Assembly (NCBI GenBank): GCA_965248765.1
Contig: CBDFKF010000004.1
Span: 1,674,001 to 1,738,000 of the forward strand
Origin: CBDFKF01 sp965248765
GTDB lineage: Bacteria; Pseudomonadota; Alphaproteobacteria; VGEJ01
Direction: 5' to 3'
DNA length: 64,000 bases
Notes under the pieces: model-generated
What the model was told of the DNA's origin: nothing
The model's database searches: none
Seen by the model: the letters and a program-made list of their open reading frames with translations, nothing else
In this document: one piece after another, positions 8,344 through 17,571 of the stretch
How positions within the stretch are numbered: the stretch's first letter is position 1
Layout: every line of letters begins with the position of its first letter
Program-made: the position numbers and the translations under genes

Positions 8344-9711
8344 ATGGCGTGTGGCCCCGATGTTGCGGCCCGCCGGCGCGAAGCGGCCGAGTATACAGCG
8401 GCTTTCTCTGACTCCCGACCTCCGCTCGATCGCCCCCGGGCGCTAGTCGACGCGGCCCGATGCTACTTCTGCTTCGATGCGCCCTGCATCGAAGCCTGTC
8501 CGACTGGTATCGATATCCCAAGCTTCATCGGCAAGATCTCTACCGGCAACGTGCGCGGCGCAGCGCTCGACATTCTCGAGCCGAATATCTTCGGCGGGAT
8601 TTGCGCCAGGGTGTGCCCAACGGAGATTCTGTGCGAGGAGGCCTGTGTGCGTACCGCGCAAGAAGGAAAGCCGGTGCGCATAGGCTTGCTCCAGCGCTAC
8701 GCCACCGACGAGTTCGCGGCGAGCCACGAGCATCCGTTCGCGCGCGGGGACGATACCGGGAAACGAATCGCAGTGGTCGGCGCCGGTCCCGCGGGTCTGG
8801 CGGCGGCACACCGCTTGGCTCGGCTAGGCCATACTGTCGTGGTGTTCGAGGAGAAGGAGAAACCCGGAGGCCTCAACGAGTACGGGATAGCCGCTTACAA
8901 GGTGCCGGACGATTTCGCGCAGAAAGAAGTGATCTTCATCCTCGGGATCGGCGGCATCGACGTCCGCTACGGTAAACCCCTGGGCCGCGATGTTACGCTT
9001 GGTGGCCTGCGGCGAGAATTCGACGCGGTATTCATCGGCACGGGACTCAGCGGCGTACGGGCGCTCGAAGCCGAGGGTGCGGAGCTTGACGGAGTATGGG
9101 CCGCCGTCGATTTCATAGCCGAACTTCGGCAAGCTCAGGATGTGGGTGCGCTGCCTATGGGACAGCGCGTCGTCGTGGTCGGTGGCGGCAATACTGCCGT
9201 TGACATCGCCACCCAAAGCAAACGCCTGGGTGCTGAGGATGTGACGATTGTATACCGGCGGGGGCCTTCGGCGATGGGGGCGACACAGCACGAACAGGAA
9301 TTCGCGCAGACTGACGGCGTTAGGATCAAACACTGGGCCCAACCCAGTCGACTGGTTGGTGCGGACGGCCATGTAGTTGCCGTCGAGTTCGAGTACACGC
9401 AGGAATCGAACAGCGGATCGCTCGGAGGCATCGGGGAAAAATTCACACTGCCTGCGGACATGGTGTTTGCGGCGGTCGGACAGGTGTTCGTACAGGATCC
9501 CGTCTCTGGGGACGGCGAGGCGCTGGAGGTGGTCGACGGGCGCATCGCCGTCGGTCGCGAGGGCGCGACCTCGCTCGCCGGCGTGTACGCCGGTGGCGAC
9601 TGCGTTGTCGGTACGGATCTTACGGTTCAAGCGGTCGAGGACGGAAAGGTCGCCGCCCTTGCCATCGATCGCCGTTTGCGTGCGGCAGCGAAGGGAGAGA
9701 ACGATGGCTGA
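8344..9711 (+). CDS. preT: PreT, NAD-dependent dihydropyrimidine dehydrogenase subunit (GltD-like)
   Basis: A 455-residue flavoprotein of the glutamate-synthase-small-subunit type. An N-terminal double Fe-S region (CYFCFDAPCIEACPTG; later CARVCPTEILCEEACV) is followed by an FAD-binding GxGxxG (VVGAGPAGLAAAHRL) and a second nucleotide-binding motif (VVGGGNTAVD). With PreA it reduces uracil/thymine to dihydropyrimidines using NADH, the first step of reductive pyrimidine catabolism. The last 8 bp overlap the preA start, so the two are coupled. Confidence 0.92.
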   Translation: MACGPDVAARRREAAEYTAAFSDSRPPLDRPRALVDAARCYFCFDAPCIEACPTGIDIPSFIGKISTGNVRGAALDILEPNIFGGICARVCPTEILCEEACVRTAQEGKPVRIGLLQRYATDEFAASHEHPFARGDDTGKRIAVVGAGPAGLAAAHRLARLGHTVVVFEEKEKPGGLNEYGIAAYKVPDDFAQKEVIFILGIGGIDVRYGKPLGRDVTLGGLRREFDAVFIGTGLSGVRALEAEGAELDGVWAAVDFIAELRQAQDVGALPMGQRVVVVGGGNTAVDIATQSKRLGAEDVTIVYRRGPSAMGATQHEQEFAQTDGVRIKHWAQPSRLVGADGHVVAVEFEYTQESNSGSLGGIGEKFTLPADMVFAAVGQVFVQDPVSGDGEALEVVDGRIAVGREGATSLAGVYAGGDCVVGTDLTVQAVEDGKVAALAIDRRLRAAAKGENDG

Positions 9712-10975
9712 TCTCAGAGCCGATCTTGCTGGCATCAAATCGCCGAACCCGTTCTGGCTCGCTTCGGGCCCGCCGGCCGACAAGGCATATAACGTCGCCC
9801 GCGCATTCGACGCCGGATGGGGCGGCGTCGTGTGGAAGACTCTCGGCGATCCGATCGTCAACACCGCGGCGCGGTACGGGGCGACGGACTTCAATCAGGG
9901 ACGCGTTTCCGGCTTCACCAACATCGAACTCATCACCGACCGGCCGCTCCACGTCAATCTGCGCGAAGTCAAGGAGATCAAGCAGGCTTGGCCCGACCGC
10001 GCGGTTGTCGTCTCGGTAATGGTGCCCTGCACCGAGCCCGATTGGGAGGCGATGGTGAAACAAGTGGAGGACACCGGGGCCGACGGCGTCGAGCTCAACT
10101 TCGGTTGCCCACATGGCATGTCCGAGCGCGGGATGGGAGCGGCCGTCGGTCAGGTGCCCGACTACGTCGAGATGGTCACCCGCTGGGCCAAGGCCCACAG
10201 CACGATGCCGGTGATCGTCAAGTTGACGCCTAATATCACCGATATCCTCGCGTCGGCACGGGCGGCTTCAAGAGGGGGTGCCGATTCGGTATCGCTGATA
10301 AACACGGTCGCGTCCATCGTCGGCGTCGACCTCAACACCATGTCACCGTTGCCGAGTGTCAACGGCAAGGGCAGTCACGGCGGCTACTGCGGGCCGGCAG
10401 TGCGACCGATCGCGCTGCGCATGGTCGGCGACATCGCTCGAGAGCCGGACCTTGCCGGCCTTCCCGTGTCGGGGATCGGCGGTATTGCTACCTGGCGGGA
10501 CGCCGCCGAGTTCATCTCTCTCGGGTGCGGCACGGTTCAGGTCTGCACCGCCGCCATGCACCATGGCTTCAAGATTGTCGAGGATATGATAGATGGGCTC
10601 GCCAACTGGATGGATGAGAAAGGGTACGAGCGCCTCGACGATTTCCGAGGGGCGGCTGTGCCGAACTACGTCAATTGGGAGCACCTCGACCTGAACTACG
10701 AGATCGTCGCGCGCATCGATCAGGAACTCTGCATTAAATGTGGGCTCTGCCACATCGCGTGCGAAGACACTGTCCACCAGGCTATCCGCGCGACCCGCGA
10801 CAATGGATCGCGACGCTATGAGGTAATGGACGCGGATTGCGTCGGCTGCAACCTTTGCGCGCTCGTCTGTCCGGTCGACGGTTGCGTGAGCATGGCGCGC
10901 GTGGAGAACGGCAAGCCTTACATGTCGTGGGCTGACGATCCACGCAACCCGGCGAACGCCGACGCGGTAGAGTAG
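9704..10975 (+). CDS. preA: PreA, dihydropyrimidine dehydrogenase catalytic subunit
   Basis: A 423-residue FMN TIM barrel of the dihydroorotate-dehydrogenase type (LNFGCPHGMSERGMG; GIGGIATWRDA) with a C-terminal 2x[4Fe-4S] ferredoxin domain (CIKCGLCHIACEDT; CVGCNLCALVCPVD). This is the layout of PreA and of the C-terminal part of eukaryotic DPYD. The start ATG 9704 has AGGGAGA just upstream and overlaps preT by 8 bp; the same frame is open further upstream but that part is antisense-like noise inside preT. Dihydropyrimidinase and beta-ureidopropionase genes are not in the window. Confidence 0.93.
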   Translation: MADLRADLAGIKSPNPFWLASGPPADKAYNVARAFDAGWGGVVWKTLGDPIVNTAARYGATDFNQGRVSGFTNIELITDRPLHVNLREVKEIKQAWPDRAVVVSVMVPCTEPDWEAMVKQVEDTGADGVELNFGCPHGMSERGMGAAVGQVPDYVEMVTRWAKAHSTMPVIVKLTPNITDILASARAASRGGADSVSLINTVASIVGVDLNTMSPLPSVNGKGSHGGYCGPAVRPIALRMVGDIAREPDLAGLPVSGIGGIATWRDAAEFISLGCGTVQVCTAAMHHGFKIVEDMIDGLANWMDEKGYERLDDFRGAAVPNYVNWEHLDLNYEIVARIDQELCIKCGLCHIACEDTVHQAIRATRDNGSRRYEVMDADCVGCNLCALVCPVDGCVSMARVENGKPYMSWADDPRNPANADAVE

Positions 10976-11012
10976 CTGATCTCGCGGCTAGCCGCGCCGC
11001 GGGGTGTGGTCC

Positions 11013-12413
11013 TCAAAGCGCGGGATGACGCTCGTGCCACGACGTCGCGCGCTCGTAGGTGTGGCCAGCTCGCAACAACGCCGCCTCCTCGAGGTGGCGG
11101 CCGACAAACTGAAATCCGAGGGGCAGGCCCGCATCGCTGAAGCCGCAGGGCAGCGACAGTGTCGGACTGCCCGAGGCATCGAAGGGCGCCGTGTAGCGAA
11201 TCAGATAATCGACAGCGCCGGGGCGTTCCAGAATAGTGGCGAGTCGCTCGAGCGTCGGTGTCGGCTCCGCCATCGCCGGCGCGATCACCAAGTCCACTTC
11301 CTGGAAAAGAGCGGCGAGCGCACCTGCGAACGTTAGCCGGGCGAGGTGATACCGCGCGTAGTCGGGTCCGGTCAATGTAAGGCCGCTCTCGATCAAACCG
11401 CGCAGCACGGGGCCGTACTCATCGGCCCGAGCGGGGAAGGTCTCCGCATGGGCCATCGCACAGTCGGCCCCGCACAATGGCACCCAGGCCTCAAGCACTT
11501 CCTGATAAGGCGGAATGGTGATTGCTTTGATCTCGGCGCCCTCGGCGCGCATCACCTCGGCCGCCGCGCTGACTGACTCCGCTACGACGGAGTCCACGTC
11601 GTCGCCGCAGTAGCGCGCATCGAAACCTATGGTGAGGCCGCGAGCCCCCTCTTCGAGCGCCTCAAGGTAGTCGGGTACCGGCGCTGCGAGCGAAGTCGGG
11701 TCGTTGGCATCGAGGCCTGCGAGTACGCTCAACATTGCGCCGGCATCGGCGACGCTGCGCGTCATTGGACCGATGTGGTCTAGCGAATCCGAGAGCGGCA
11801 GCACTCCGTATCTGCTGACTCGGCCCCAGGTCGGCTTGAGGCCGACGACTCCGCAGGTGAGGGAAGGAAAGCGTATCGAACCGCCGGTATCACTGCCGAG
11901 CGACCCAAAGCAGAGTCCCGCCGCCGTAGCTACGCCAGAGCCGCTGGAGGAAACTCCGGGCCAATGGTCGCTGTGCCACGGATTGATTGGAGGCGTGATC
12001 TGCGGGTGGTGGGCGGCATATGCGCCTTCCGTCAACTCCAGTTTGCCCAGCAACACGGCGCCGGCCTCGATCAGCCGTGAGACCACTGTAGCGTCGCGGT
12101 CGGGTACGCGTCCGGCGAAGATCGGCATGCCACCGCAGGTTGCCACGCCCTTGGTGTCGCATAAGTCTTTGATCCCGAGCGGCACGCCATGGAGCGGGCC
12201 GCGATCGTTCCCGCTCACGAGTTCGGCCTCTGCCTGTTTAGCCTGCGCCATCGCCGATTCGGTCATGAGTCGTGCGTAGGCGTGTAGCTTGCCGTCGAGG
12301 CGCTCGATGCGCGTCAGAATGGCTTCGGTGAGCTCGACCGGCGAGATCGCACCACTGCGGATCATGCGGCCCGCCTCGATGAGCGTCAGATAGTGCGGAT
12401 CAGCCTCACTCAT
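11013..12413 (-). CDS. Amidase signature (AS) family amidase
   Basis: A 466-residue amidase with the Ser-cisSer-Lys triad region: Lys in GIKDLCDTKG, the glycine/serine-rich VSSSGSGVATAAGL, and DTGGSIRFPS carrying the nucleophile. The family cleaves amides, carbamoyl groups or Glu-tRNA amidation intermediates. It is convergent with preA and followed upstream on the same strand by an aspartate-type aminotransferase. This setting suggests nitrogen salvage, perhaps of N-carbamoyl or amide products, but this is inference. It is not GatA by context: no gatB or gatC is present. Confidence 0.87.
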   Translation of the reverse strand: MSEADPHYLTLIEAGRMIRSGAISPVELTEAILTRIERLDGKLHAYARLMTESAMAQAKQAEAELVSGNDRGPLHGVPLGIKDLCDTKGVATCGGMPIFAGRVPDRDATVVSRLIEAGAVLLGKLELTEGAYAAHHPQITPPINPWHSDHWPGVSSSGSGVATAAGLCFGSLGSDTGGSIRFPSLTCGVVGLKPTWGRVSRYGVLPLSDSLDHIGPMTRSVADAGAMLSVLAGLDANDPTSLAAPVPDYLEALEEGARGLTIGFDARYCGDDVDSVVAESVSAAAEVMRAEGAEIKAITIPPYQEVLEAWVPLCGADCAMAHAETFPARADEYGPVLRGLIESGLTLTGPDYARYHLARLTFAGALAALFQEVDLVIAPAMAEPTPTLERLATILERPGAVDYLIRYTAPFDASGSPTLSLPCGFSDAGLPLGFQFVGRHLEEAALLRAGHTYERATSWHERHPAL

Positions 12414-12446
12414 ACCCAGTTCCTCTGGGCCTCCACCGCCAGGCCG

Positions 12447-13655
12447 TTAGGAAAGCGTCGCGCAGGCCCGCTGAATGCGCTGGCACGCCTCTTCGAGTTC
12501 TGCTGCCGAGGTGGCATAGGAGACTCGGAAATGAGGTTCCAGGCCGAATGCGGCGCCCTGCACCACCGCGACGCCCTCGCTTTCGAGGAGGTACGTCACG
12601 ACATCACTGTCGTTCTCGAGCGTTTGCCCATGGGGAGTCTTTTTGCCGATGAGGCCGGCGCAGCTCGGAAAGACATAGAAAGCACCTTGCGGAGTGGGGC
12701 AGCTCAAGCCTTTCGCCTGGTTGAGCATACCGACCACGAGGTCGCGCCGGTCCGCGAAGATGCTCGCCCATTCTGGTAGGAAGGTCTGCGGCCCGGTGAG
12801 GGCCTCGACCGCCGCTGCCTGGCTGATCGAGCTTGGATTCGTCGTACTTTGGCTCTGCAGCTTGGCCATCACCTCGATGAGCTCAACGGAACCGCCGCCA
12901 TAGCCGATGCGCCAGCCGGTCATGGCGTATGCTTTCGACACCCCATTCATGGTGAGTGCGCGATCCTGCAGCGCCGGTTCGACGGTCACGGGGGTAACGA
13001 ACTCATGCCCGTCGTAGACGAGGTGCTCGTAGATATCATCGGCGAGCGTCCAGACATGCGGATGCCGCCTTATCACGTCGGTAAGCGCCTTCATTTCGTC
13101 GCGCGTGTAGGCAGCACCGGACGGGTTGCTTGGCGAGTTCAGAACGATCCACTTGGTCCGCGGGGTGATGGCCGCATTGAGGTCATCCGGTCGCATTTTG
13201 AAGTCGCTTTCCAGCGAGGCTTCGACGAACACGGGCGTACCACCCGCCAGCAGCACGATGTCGGGATAAGAAACCCAGTAGGGACGCGGAATGATGACTT
13301 CGTCGCCGGGATCGAGCGTCGCCATCAACGCGTTGTAGATGATCTGTTTGCCGCCGGTACCCACGCTAATTTGGTCTGGCGTGTATTCGATGCCGTTCTC
13401 GCGGGCGAACTTGCCGCAGATCGCGCGCTTGAGTTCGGGCGTGCCGTCGACAGCGGTGTACTTGGTCTCGCCGCGATCAATTGCCGCTTTGGCTGCCGCC
13501 TTGATGTGGTCGGGGGTGTCGAAATCGGGCTCGCCGGCACCAAGCCCGATGACGTCGCGGCCCGCCGCCTTGAGCTCCCGCGCTTTCTGGCTGATGGCGA
13601 CGGTCGGCGAAGGCTGGATGCGACTCAGTTTCTCGCTTACGAAAGGCAACGTCAC
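12447..13655 (-). CDS. Class I/II pyridoxal-phosphate aminotransferase (aspartate aminotransferase type)
   Basis: A 402-residue fold-type I aminotransferase closely following the alphaproteobacterial AspAT (subgroup I-gamma/AatA) pattern: LGAGEPDFDTPDHI near the N-terminus, NSPSNPSGAAY for PLP/phosphate contacts, the PLP lysine in VSKAYAMTGWRIGY, and a C-terminal Arg in HFRVSYA for the substrate carboxylate. It probably interconverts aspartate/oxaloacetate with glutamate/2-oxoglutarate. It is upstream of the amidase on the same strand with a 33-bp gap. Confidence 0.9.
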   Translation of the reverse strand: MTLPFVSEKLSRIQPSPTVAISQKARELKAAGRDVIGLGAGEPDFDTPDHIKAAAKAAIDRGETKYTAVDGTPELKRAICGKFARENGIEYTPDQISVGTGGKQIIYNALMATLDPGDEVIIPRPYWVSYPDIVLLAGGTPVFVEASLESDFKMRPDDLNAAITPRTKWIVLNSPSNPSGAAYTRDEMKALTDVIRRHPHVWTLADDIYEHLVYDGHEFVTPVTVEPALQDRALTMNGVSKAYAMTGWRIGYGGGSVELIEVMAKLQSQSTTNPSSISQAAAVEALTGPQTFLPEWASIFADRRDLVVGMLNQAKGLSCPTPQGAFYVFPSCAGLIGKKTPHGQTLENDSDVVTYLLESEGVAVVQGAAFGLEPHFRVSYATSAAELEEACQRIQRACATLS

Positions 13656-13825
13656 GGCTCCGCTGTCGGCGCCGGCCAGACTAGGCGTGAGCGCCGCGCA
13701 CGGTCAAGCGCGCGGCCAACGCGAGTGGCGAACGAGGTTGGTGGAAGCCGGAGGCGTCTTGTGCGGTCGCTGGCCGGCTGGGCGAGGATCAGCTACCATC
13801 CGGCGCCAGCGAGGCCTGTTGCGGA

Positions 13826-14565
13826 ATGTTCGTGGCGAACAAGATACCTGTTGGGCTGCTCGCCGCAGTGATGATGATGCCCTTAATGCTGGCTGGATGC
13901 GGCTTTGTCTACAATGACGCCCCGGCCCTCGCTCCTGAGACTGCCGCGCTCGACCTGCCGCCGATATTCTCGAGCCGATCCGCGGCGATCGCCGACCCGC
14001 AGTCCCATATCGACGCTGCCGACTGGACCAAGGCCCGGCGGCTCAGCGTAGTCATGGTAGACTACGCGTTCGCGCCGAGAGAGATCGTTCTGAGGGCCGG
14101 CCAGCCCTACCGCCTGCGCATCCGTAACCTTGGCGACCGTCGGCACATCTTCTCGGCCCCGGACTTTTTCCGAGCGGTGGCGGTGCAGAGCGCGGAGCCG
14201 CGCGGAGCCGACTCCCCGGCCGCGAATCCCGATTCGGCCGATCCGTCCACGTACACAGGCATCACCGGCTTGGAGGTCGCCTACCTTCCCGTCGCGGCCG
14301 CGGAGAGATTGCGACGCCCGCGCCTGTTCGCTGAGCCGGATGCGGACAGTGCGGAGAGCGAGGTGGACACAATGGCGGACACACAATGGCGGACACACCC
14401 GAAACGATCGCACTCGCTACCATCCAACGACCATTGCAGGCGATAACCCTGGAGCCGCTACAGGTTGCCGAGGTCGCCTTCGTTGCCGTGCAATCGGGCG
14501 TCTACTATGCGCGCTCGGGTTTTGCTGATTTCCGGGGCATGCGCGCGCGTATCAGGATCGAGTGA
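13826..14565 (+). pseudogene. Cupredoxin-like lipoprotein gene broken by a 14-bp tandem duplication
   Basis: The 5' part (13826-14446) encodes a lipoprotein: a hydrophobic leader, lipobox LMLAGC, then a cupredoxin-like half (MVDYAFAPREIVLRAGQPY, LRIRNLGDRRHIF). After DTMADT the frame shifts and ends in a nonsense tail. The expected C-terminal half (ending with SGVYYARSGFADFRG and RARIRIE) is intact in another frame, 14386-14565. The break lies in an exact tandem 14-bp duplication (14367-14398); removing one unit gives a continuous 241-residue protein. The usual type I copper ligand Cys-x(4)-His was not seen, so copper binding is doubtful. The 3' end overlaps the convergent FNT gene by 14 bp. 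Confidence 0.8.
14367..14398. repeat. 14-bp exact tandem duplication (2.3 copies)
   Basis: Period-14 identity runs through this whole 32-bp interval; the unit can be written acaatggcggacac. Because 14 is not a multiple of 3, the second copy shifts the lipoprotein frame by 2. Confidence 0.95.
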
Positions 14566-15415
14566 GATCGTCGGCACCGCCGCGGCGATAGACCAGGTAG
14601 TAAACCAGGGCGACGAGGATGCTCCCGCCCACCACGTTTCCGAGCGTTACCGCTACAAGATTGTGCAGGAATCCGCCGAATGTGAGCGCCTGAAGCGCCG
14701 CCGGCTCGAGGCCCGAGCGCGCGGCCGCCAGCGGCTCAATCGCGGCAACGATGCCGATCGGGATCATGTACATGTTCGCGATCGAGTGCTCGAAGCCGAG
14801 CGCCACGAACGCTGAGATCGGCATGACGATGGCGAGGATCTTGCCGGAAACGGTGTGCGCGGCGTAACAAAGCCACACCGCCAGACAAACCAGCGCGTTG
14901 CACATTAATCCGCGAAAGAACGCCTCGATCAGCGGTAACTGCGCCTTGGCCACTGCGATACCGATCGCCGTTGCGCCGACCGCGTGGCCCCCGAGATCAA
15001 GGGCGCCGGAGAGCCACATCAGGACAGCTGCGCCCAAGGCTCCAGCGAAGTTGCCGACATAGACCACCAGCCACAGCTTTACCACGGCCGCCGCGCCGAT
15101 GCGCCGGTCTGCCCAGGCCATCGCCACGAGGTTATCGCCCGTGAAGAGTTCGGCGCCGCCGACGATGACCAGCACCAGGCCGAGTGAGAAGGCGAGACCG
15201 CCGAGTAGCCGTGTGGGGCCGAAACCGAGGCCCGTCTCTGTGATGACGACTGTGTAGAACATTGCGCCGAAGGCAATGAAGGCGCCCGCGAGCAAGGCCA
15301 GGACCAGCGTGCTGAGGAACGGCGCCTGTGTCTTCGCGATGGCGGCCGCCTCTACGCGGACGGCGATCTCCCGCGGTGCATAAGCATCGAGGGCATCTCT
15401 TGGGGGAGTGTCCAT
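14552..15415 (-). CDS. Formate/nitrite transporter (FNT) family channel
   Basis: A 287-residue integral membrane protein with about six transmembrane helices and the FNT signatures: a conserved GGAELFTGDNLV segment after TM3 and GFEHSIANMYMIP around the second re-entrant loop, including the His typical of the family. FNT pentamers conduct formate, nitrite, hydrosulfide or lactate; specificity cannot be set from sequence alone. It is convergent with the cupredoxin-like lipoprotein. No formate dehydrogenase or nitrite reductase is nearby. Confidence 0.9.
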   Translation of the reverse strand: MDTPPRDALDAYAPREIAVRVEAAAIAKTQAPFLSTLVLALLAGAFIAFGAMFYTVVITETGLGFGPTRLLGGLAFSLGLVLVIVGGAELFTGDNLVAMAWADRRIGAAAVVKLWLVVYVGNFAGALGAAVLMWLSGALDLGGHAVGATAIGIAVAKAQLPLIEAFFRGLMCNALVCLAVWLCYAAHTVSGKILAIVMPISAFVALGFEHSIANMYMIPIGIVAAIEPLAAARSGLEPAALQALTFGGFLHNLVAVTLGNVVGGSILVALVYYLVYRRGGADDLTRS

Positions 15416-15551
15416 GATGGAGGGAGGCCGCCCCGCTCAAGCTCGACTCTTTTTCCGTCGGTCGCGAGAGACTAAGCCAAAATACGCACGCGGGGCACCC
15501 AGTCTGAGCGGCGCTTTGCTGCGACCGGGAAATCCCATAAGCTTGCCTGCA

Positions 15552-16115
15552 ATGCGAAGACTGCTTGCGATATTGTTGGCGCTTATCCTGTGGATGGCGC
15601 CCGCGGGCGACGTATCAGCGCGCCAGGACGATCCTCGGCTCGAGACGCTGTTCGAAGCGCTGCAGGACCTGAATCGCCCGAGCCAGCGCGAGGTGCGGGC
15701 GATCGAGGTGCAAATCTGGATGATCTGGAGCGAATCCGGCAGCGAGACGATCGATCTCTTGTTCGCCTCTGGCATCCAGGCGATGCGCGACGGGCGGCTT
15801 GCTGATGCCGTCAACGTGTTCGGCGAGATCATCGTTCTCGATCCGGGTTTCGCCGAAAGCTGGAATAAGCGCGCCACCGTACACTTCGTTCTTGGTAACT
15901 ACCCGGAATCGATCGCCGACGTGGAGCGGACGCTCGCTCTCGAACCGAGACACTTCGGCGCGCTAGCGGGACTGGGTCAGATCTATATGCGGCTGGAAAG
16001 ACCCGAGGACGCGTTGGCGGCGATGCGCGAGGGGCTCGAGGTACACCCTCATATGAAGGCGGTTCGTGATGCCGCGGAGGGTCTCCGGAAAGTGATAGAA
16101 GGCGACAGCATTTGA
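15552..16115 (+). CDS. Exported TPR-repeat protein
   Basis: A 187-residue protein with a Sec signal peptide (MRRLLAILLALILWMAPAGD, cleavage probably after VSA) and three or more TPR units (GRLADAVNVFGEIIVLDPGF, GNYPESIADVERTLALEPRH, ERPEDALAAMREGLEVHP). The frame is open upstream to 15408, but only the ATG at 15552 gives a proper signal peptide. It is probably a periplasmic scaffold of unknown partner. It ends 1 bp before the convergent pyruvate kinase stop. Confidence 0.8.
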   Translation: MRRLLAILLALILWMAPAGDVSARQDDPRLETLFEALQDLNRPSQREVRAIEVQIWMIWSESGSETIDLLFASGIQAMRDGRLADAVNVFGEIIVLDPGFAESWNKRATVHFVLGNYPESIADVERTLALEPRHFGALAGLGQIYMRLERPEDALAAMREGLEVHPHMKAVRDAAEGLRKVIEGDSI

Positions 16116-16116
16116 T

Positions 16117-17571
16117 CTAGCCGCGGCGCCCGACGTAGGCGACGTGCAGGATGTTGGTGGCGCCCGGCGTGCCGAACGGAACACCAGCCGTGATGACGAT
16201 GCGATCGCCGGAACGGGCCAGGCGCTCCCTCAGCGCGATGCGGCAGGCGCGCTCGACCATGTCGTCGAAATCCTTGGCATCCTCGGTCAGGACGCTGTGA
16301 ACGCCCCAGGCCAGGACTAGGCGACGGGCGGTCTCTGGACTTGGGGTCAGACTCAGGATTGGCACGCTCGGGCGCTCGCGCGCCGCCCGGAGCGCGGTTG
16401 AGCCCGAGGTCGTGTAAGTAGCGATCGTCGCCGCGCCCACGGTTTCAGCAACCTGGCGGGCGGCGCGGCTGATGGCATCGGCGTTGGTGGCTTCGGGCGC
16501 GGCGCGTTCGGCATCGGCGATGGTGCGATAGAGTGGATCGGCTTCGACCTCGCGGATGATCCGAGCCATCACCGCCACCGACGCGCTCGGGTGGGCGCCG
16601 ATCGCCGATTCCGCCGAGAGCATCACCGCATCGGCGCCGTCGTAGACCGCGGTCGCCACATCGGAGACCTCGGCGCGGGTCGGCACCGGCGCGTGCACCA
16701 TCGATTCGAGCATCTGCGTGGCGACGATCACCGGCTTTCCCGCAGCGCGGGCGGCGGCGATGATTCGCTTCTGCAGGCCCGGCACCACCTCGATCGGCAG
16801 CTCTACCCCGAGGTCGCCGCGGGCCACCATGATGGCATCGCACAGCTCCATGATGCCGTCGAGGCGCTCGACCGCGGCCGGCTTCTCGATCTTGGCGACG
16901 ATGCCGGCGCGGCCGGCGATCAGCTTCCGCGCCTCGGCGATGTCCTCCTCGCGCTGGACGAAGGAAAGCCCGATCCAGTCGACCCCGAGGTTGATGCCAA
17001 ACTGAAGGTCGGACTGGTCCTTCTCGGTGAGCGGGCTGAGCGGTAGGACCATGTTCGGCACGTTGACGCCCTTGGCATCGGAGAGCAGCCCGCCGGTGAT
17101 CACCTCGGTCTCGGCATGATCGGCGCGCGCGGTGGTGACGCGGAGGCGGACGCGGCCATCGTCGAGGAGCACCTCGCCGCCGGGGCTGAGGGCGGCGAAG
17201 ATCTCGGGGTGGGGGAGCGGCGCTCGGCGCTCGTCGCCGGGGCTCGGATCGAGATCGAGGCGGAACGGGCGGCCGGCGTGCAGCTCCACCGGTGGCGCGG
17301 CGAAGGCGCCGAGGCGGAGCTTCGGGCCCTGGAGGTCGAGGAGGATGCCGATCGGGCGCCGCCGGCGCGCCTCGAACTTGCGGATGATGGCATGGCGCGC
17401 GGCGTGGTCCTCGCGCGAGCCATGGCTGAAGTTGAGGCGGAAGACATCGACTCCGGCCTCGACCAGTTCACGGATCGCGCTCGCGGTCGAACTCGCCGGA
17501 CCGAGGGTGGCGACAATCTTAACAATCTTAACACTGCGCCCCGGGGGAGAAGTAATCGACGATTGAGTCAT
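16117..17571 (-). CDS. pyk: Pyruvate kinase
   Basis: A 484-residue glycolytic enzyme converting phosphoenolpyruvate and ADP to pyruvate and ATP. Typical motifs are ATLGPASS, FRLNFSHGSREDH, LLDLQGPKLR, the active-site region GIVAKIEKPAAVERLDGI with the catalytic Lys, GDLGVELPIEVVPGLQKRII, and ATQMLESM followed by DGADAVMLSAESAIGAHP. Length is standard. Its start overlaps the glycerate kinase stop by 4 bp, so it is the last gene of a three-gene operon feeding glycerate carbon into pyruvate. Confidence 0.95.
   Translation of the reverse strand: MTQSSITSPPGRSVKIVKIVATLGPASSTASAIRELVEAGVDVFRLNFSHGSREDHAARHAIIRKFEARRRRPIGILLDLQGPKLRLGAFAAPPVELHAGRPFRLDLDPSPGDERRAPLPHPEIFAALSPGGEVLLDDGRVRLRVTTARADHAETEVITGGLLSDAKGVNVPNMVLPLSPLTEKDQSDLQFGINLGVDWIGLSFVQREEDIAEARKLIAGRAGIVAKIEKPAAVERLDGIMELCDAIMVARGDLGVELPIEVVPGLQKRIIAAARAAGKPVIVATQMLESMVHAPVPTRAEVSDVATAVYDGADAVMLSAESAIGAHPSASVAVMARIIREVEADPLYRTIADAERAAPEATNADAISRAARQVAETVGAATIATYTTSGSTALRAARERPSVPILSLTPSPETARRLVLAWGVHSVLTEDAKDFDDMVERACRIALRERLARSGDRIVITAGVPFGTPGATNILHVAYVGRRG

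Noticed and set aside
8109..8345. Longer N-terminus (752 residues) for the EF-G-like protein
   Set aside because: The extension is not homologous, lacks a ribosome site and would overlap the divergent preT start.
10983..10996. Perfect palindrome cgcggctagccgcg between preA and the amidase as a terminator
   Set aside because: No T run on either side; might be a weak hairpin but not a supported intrinsic terminator.
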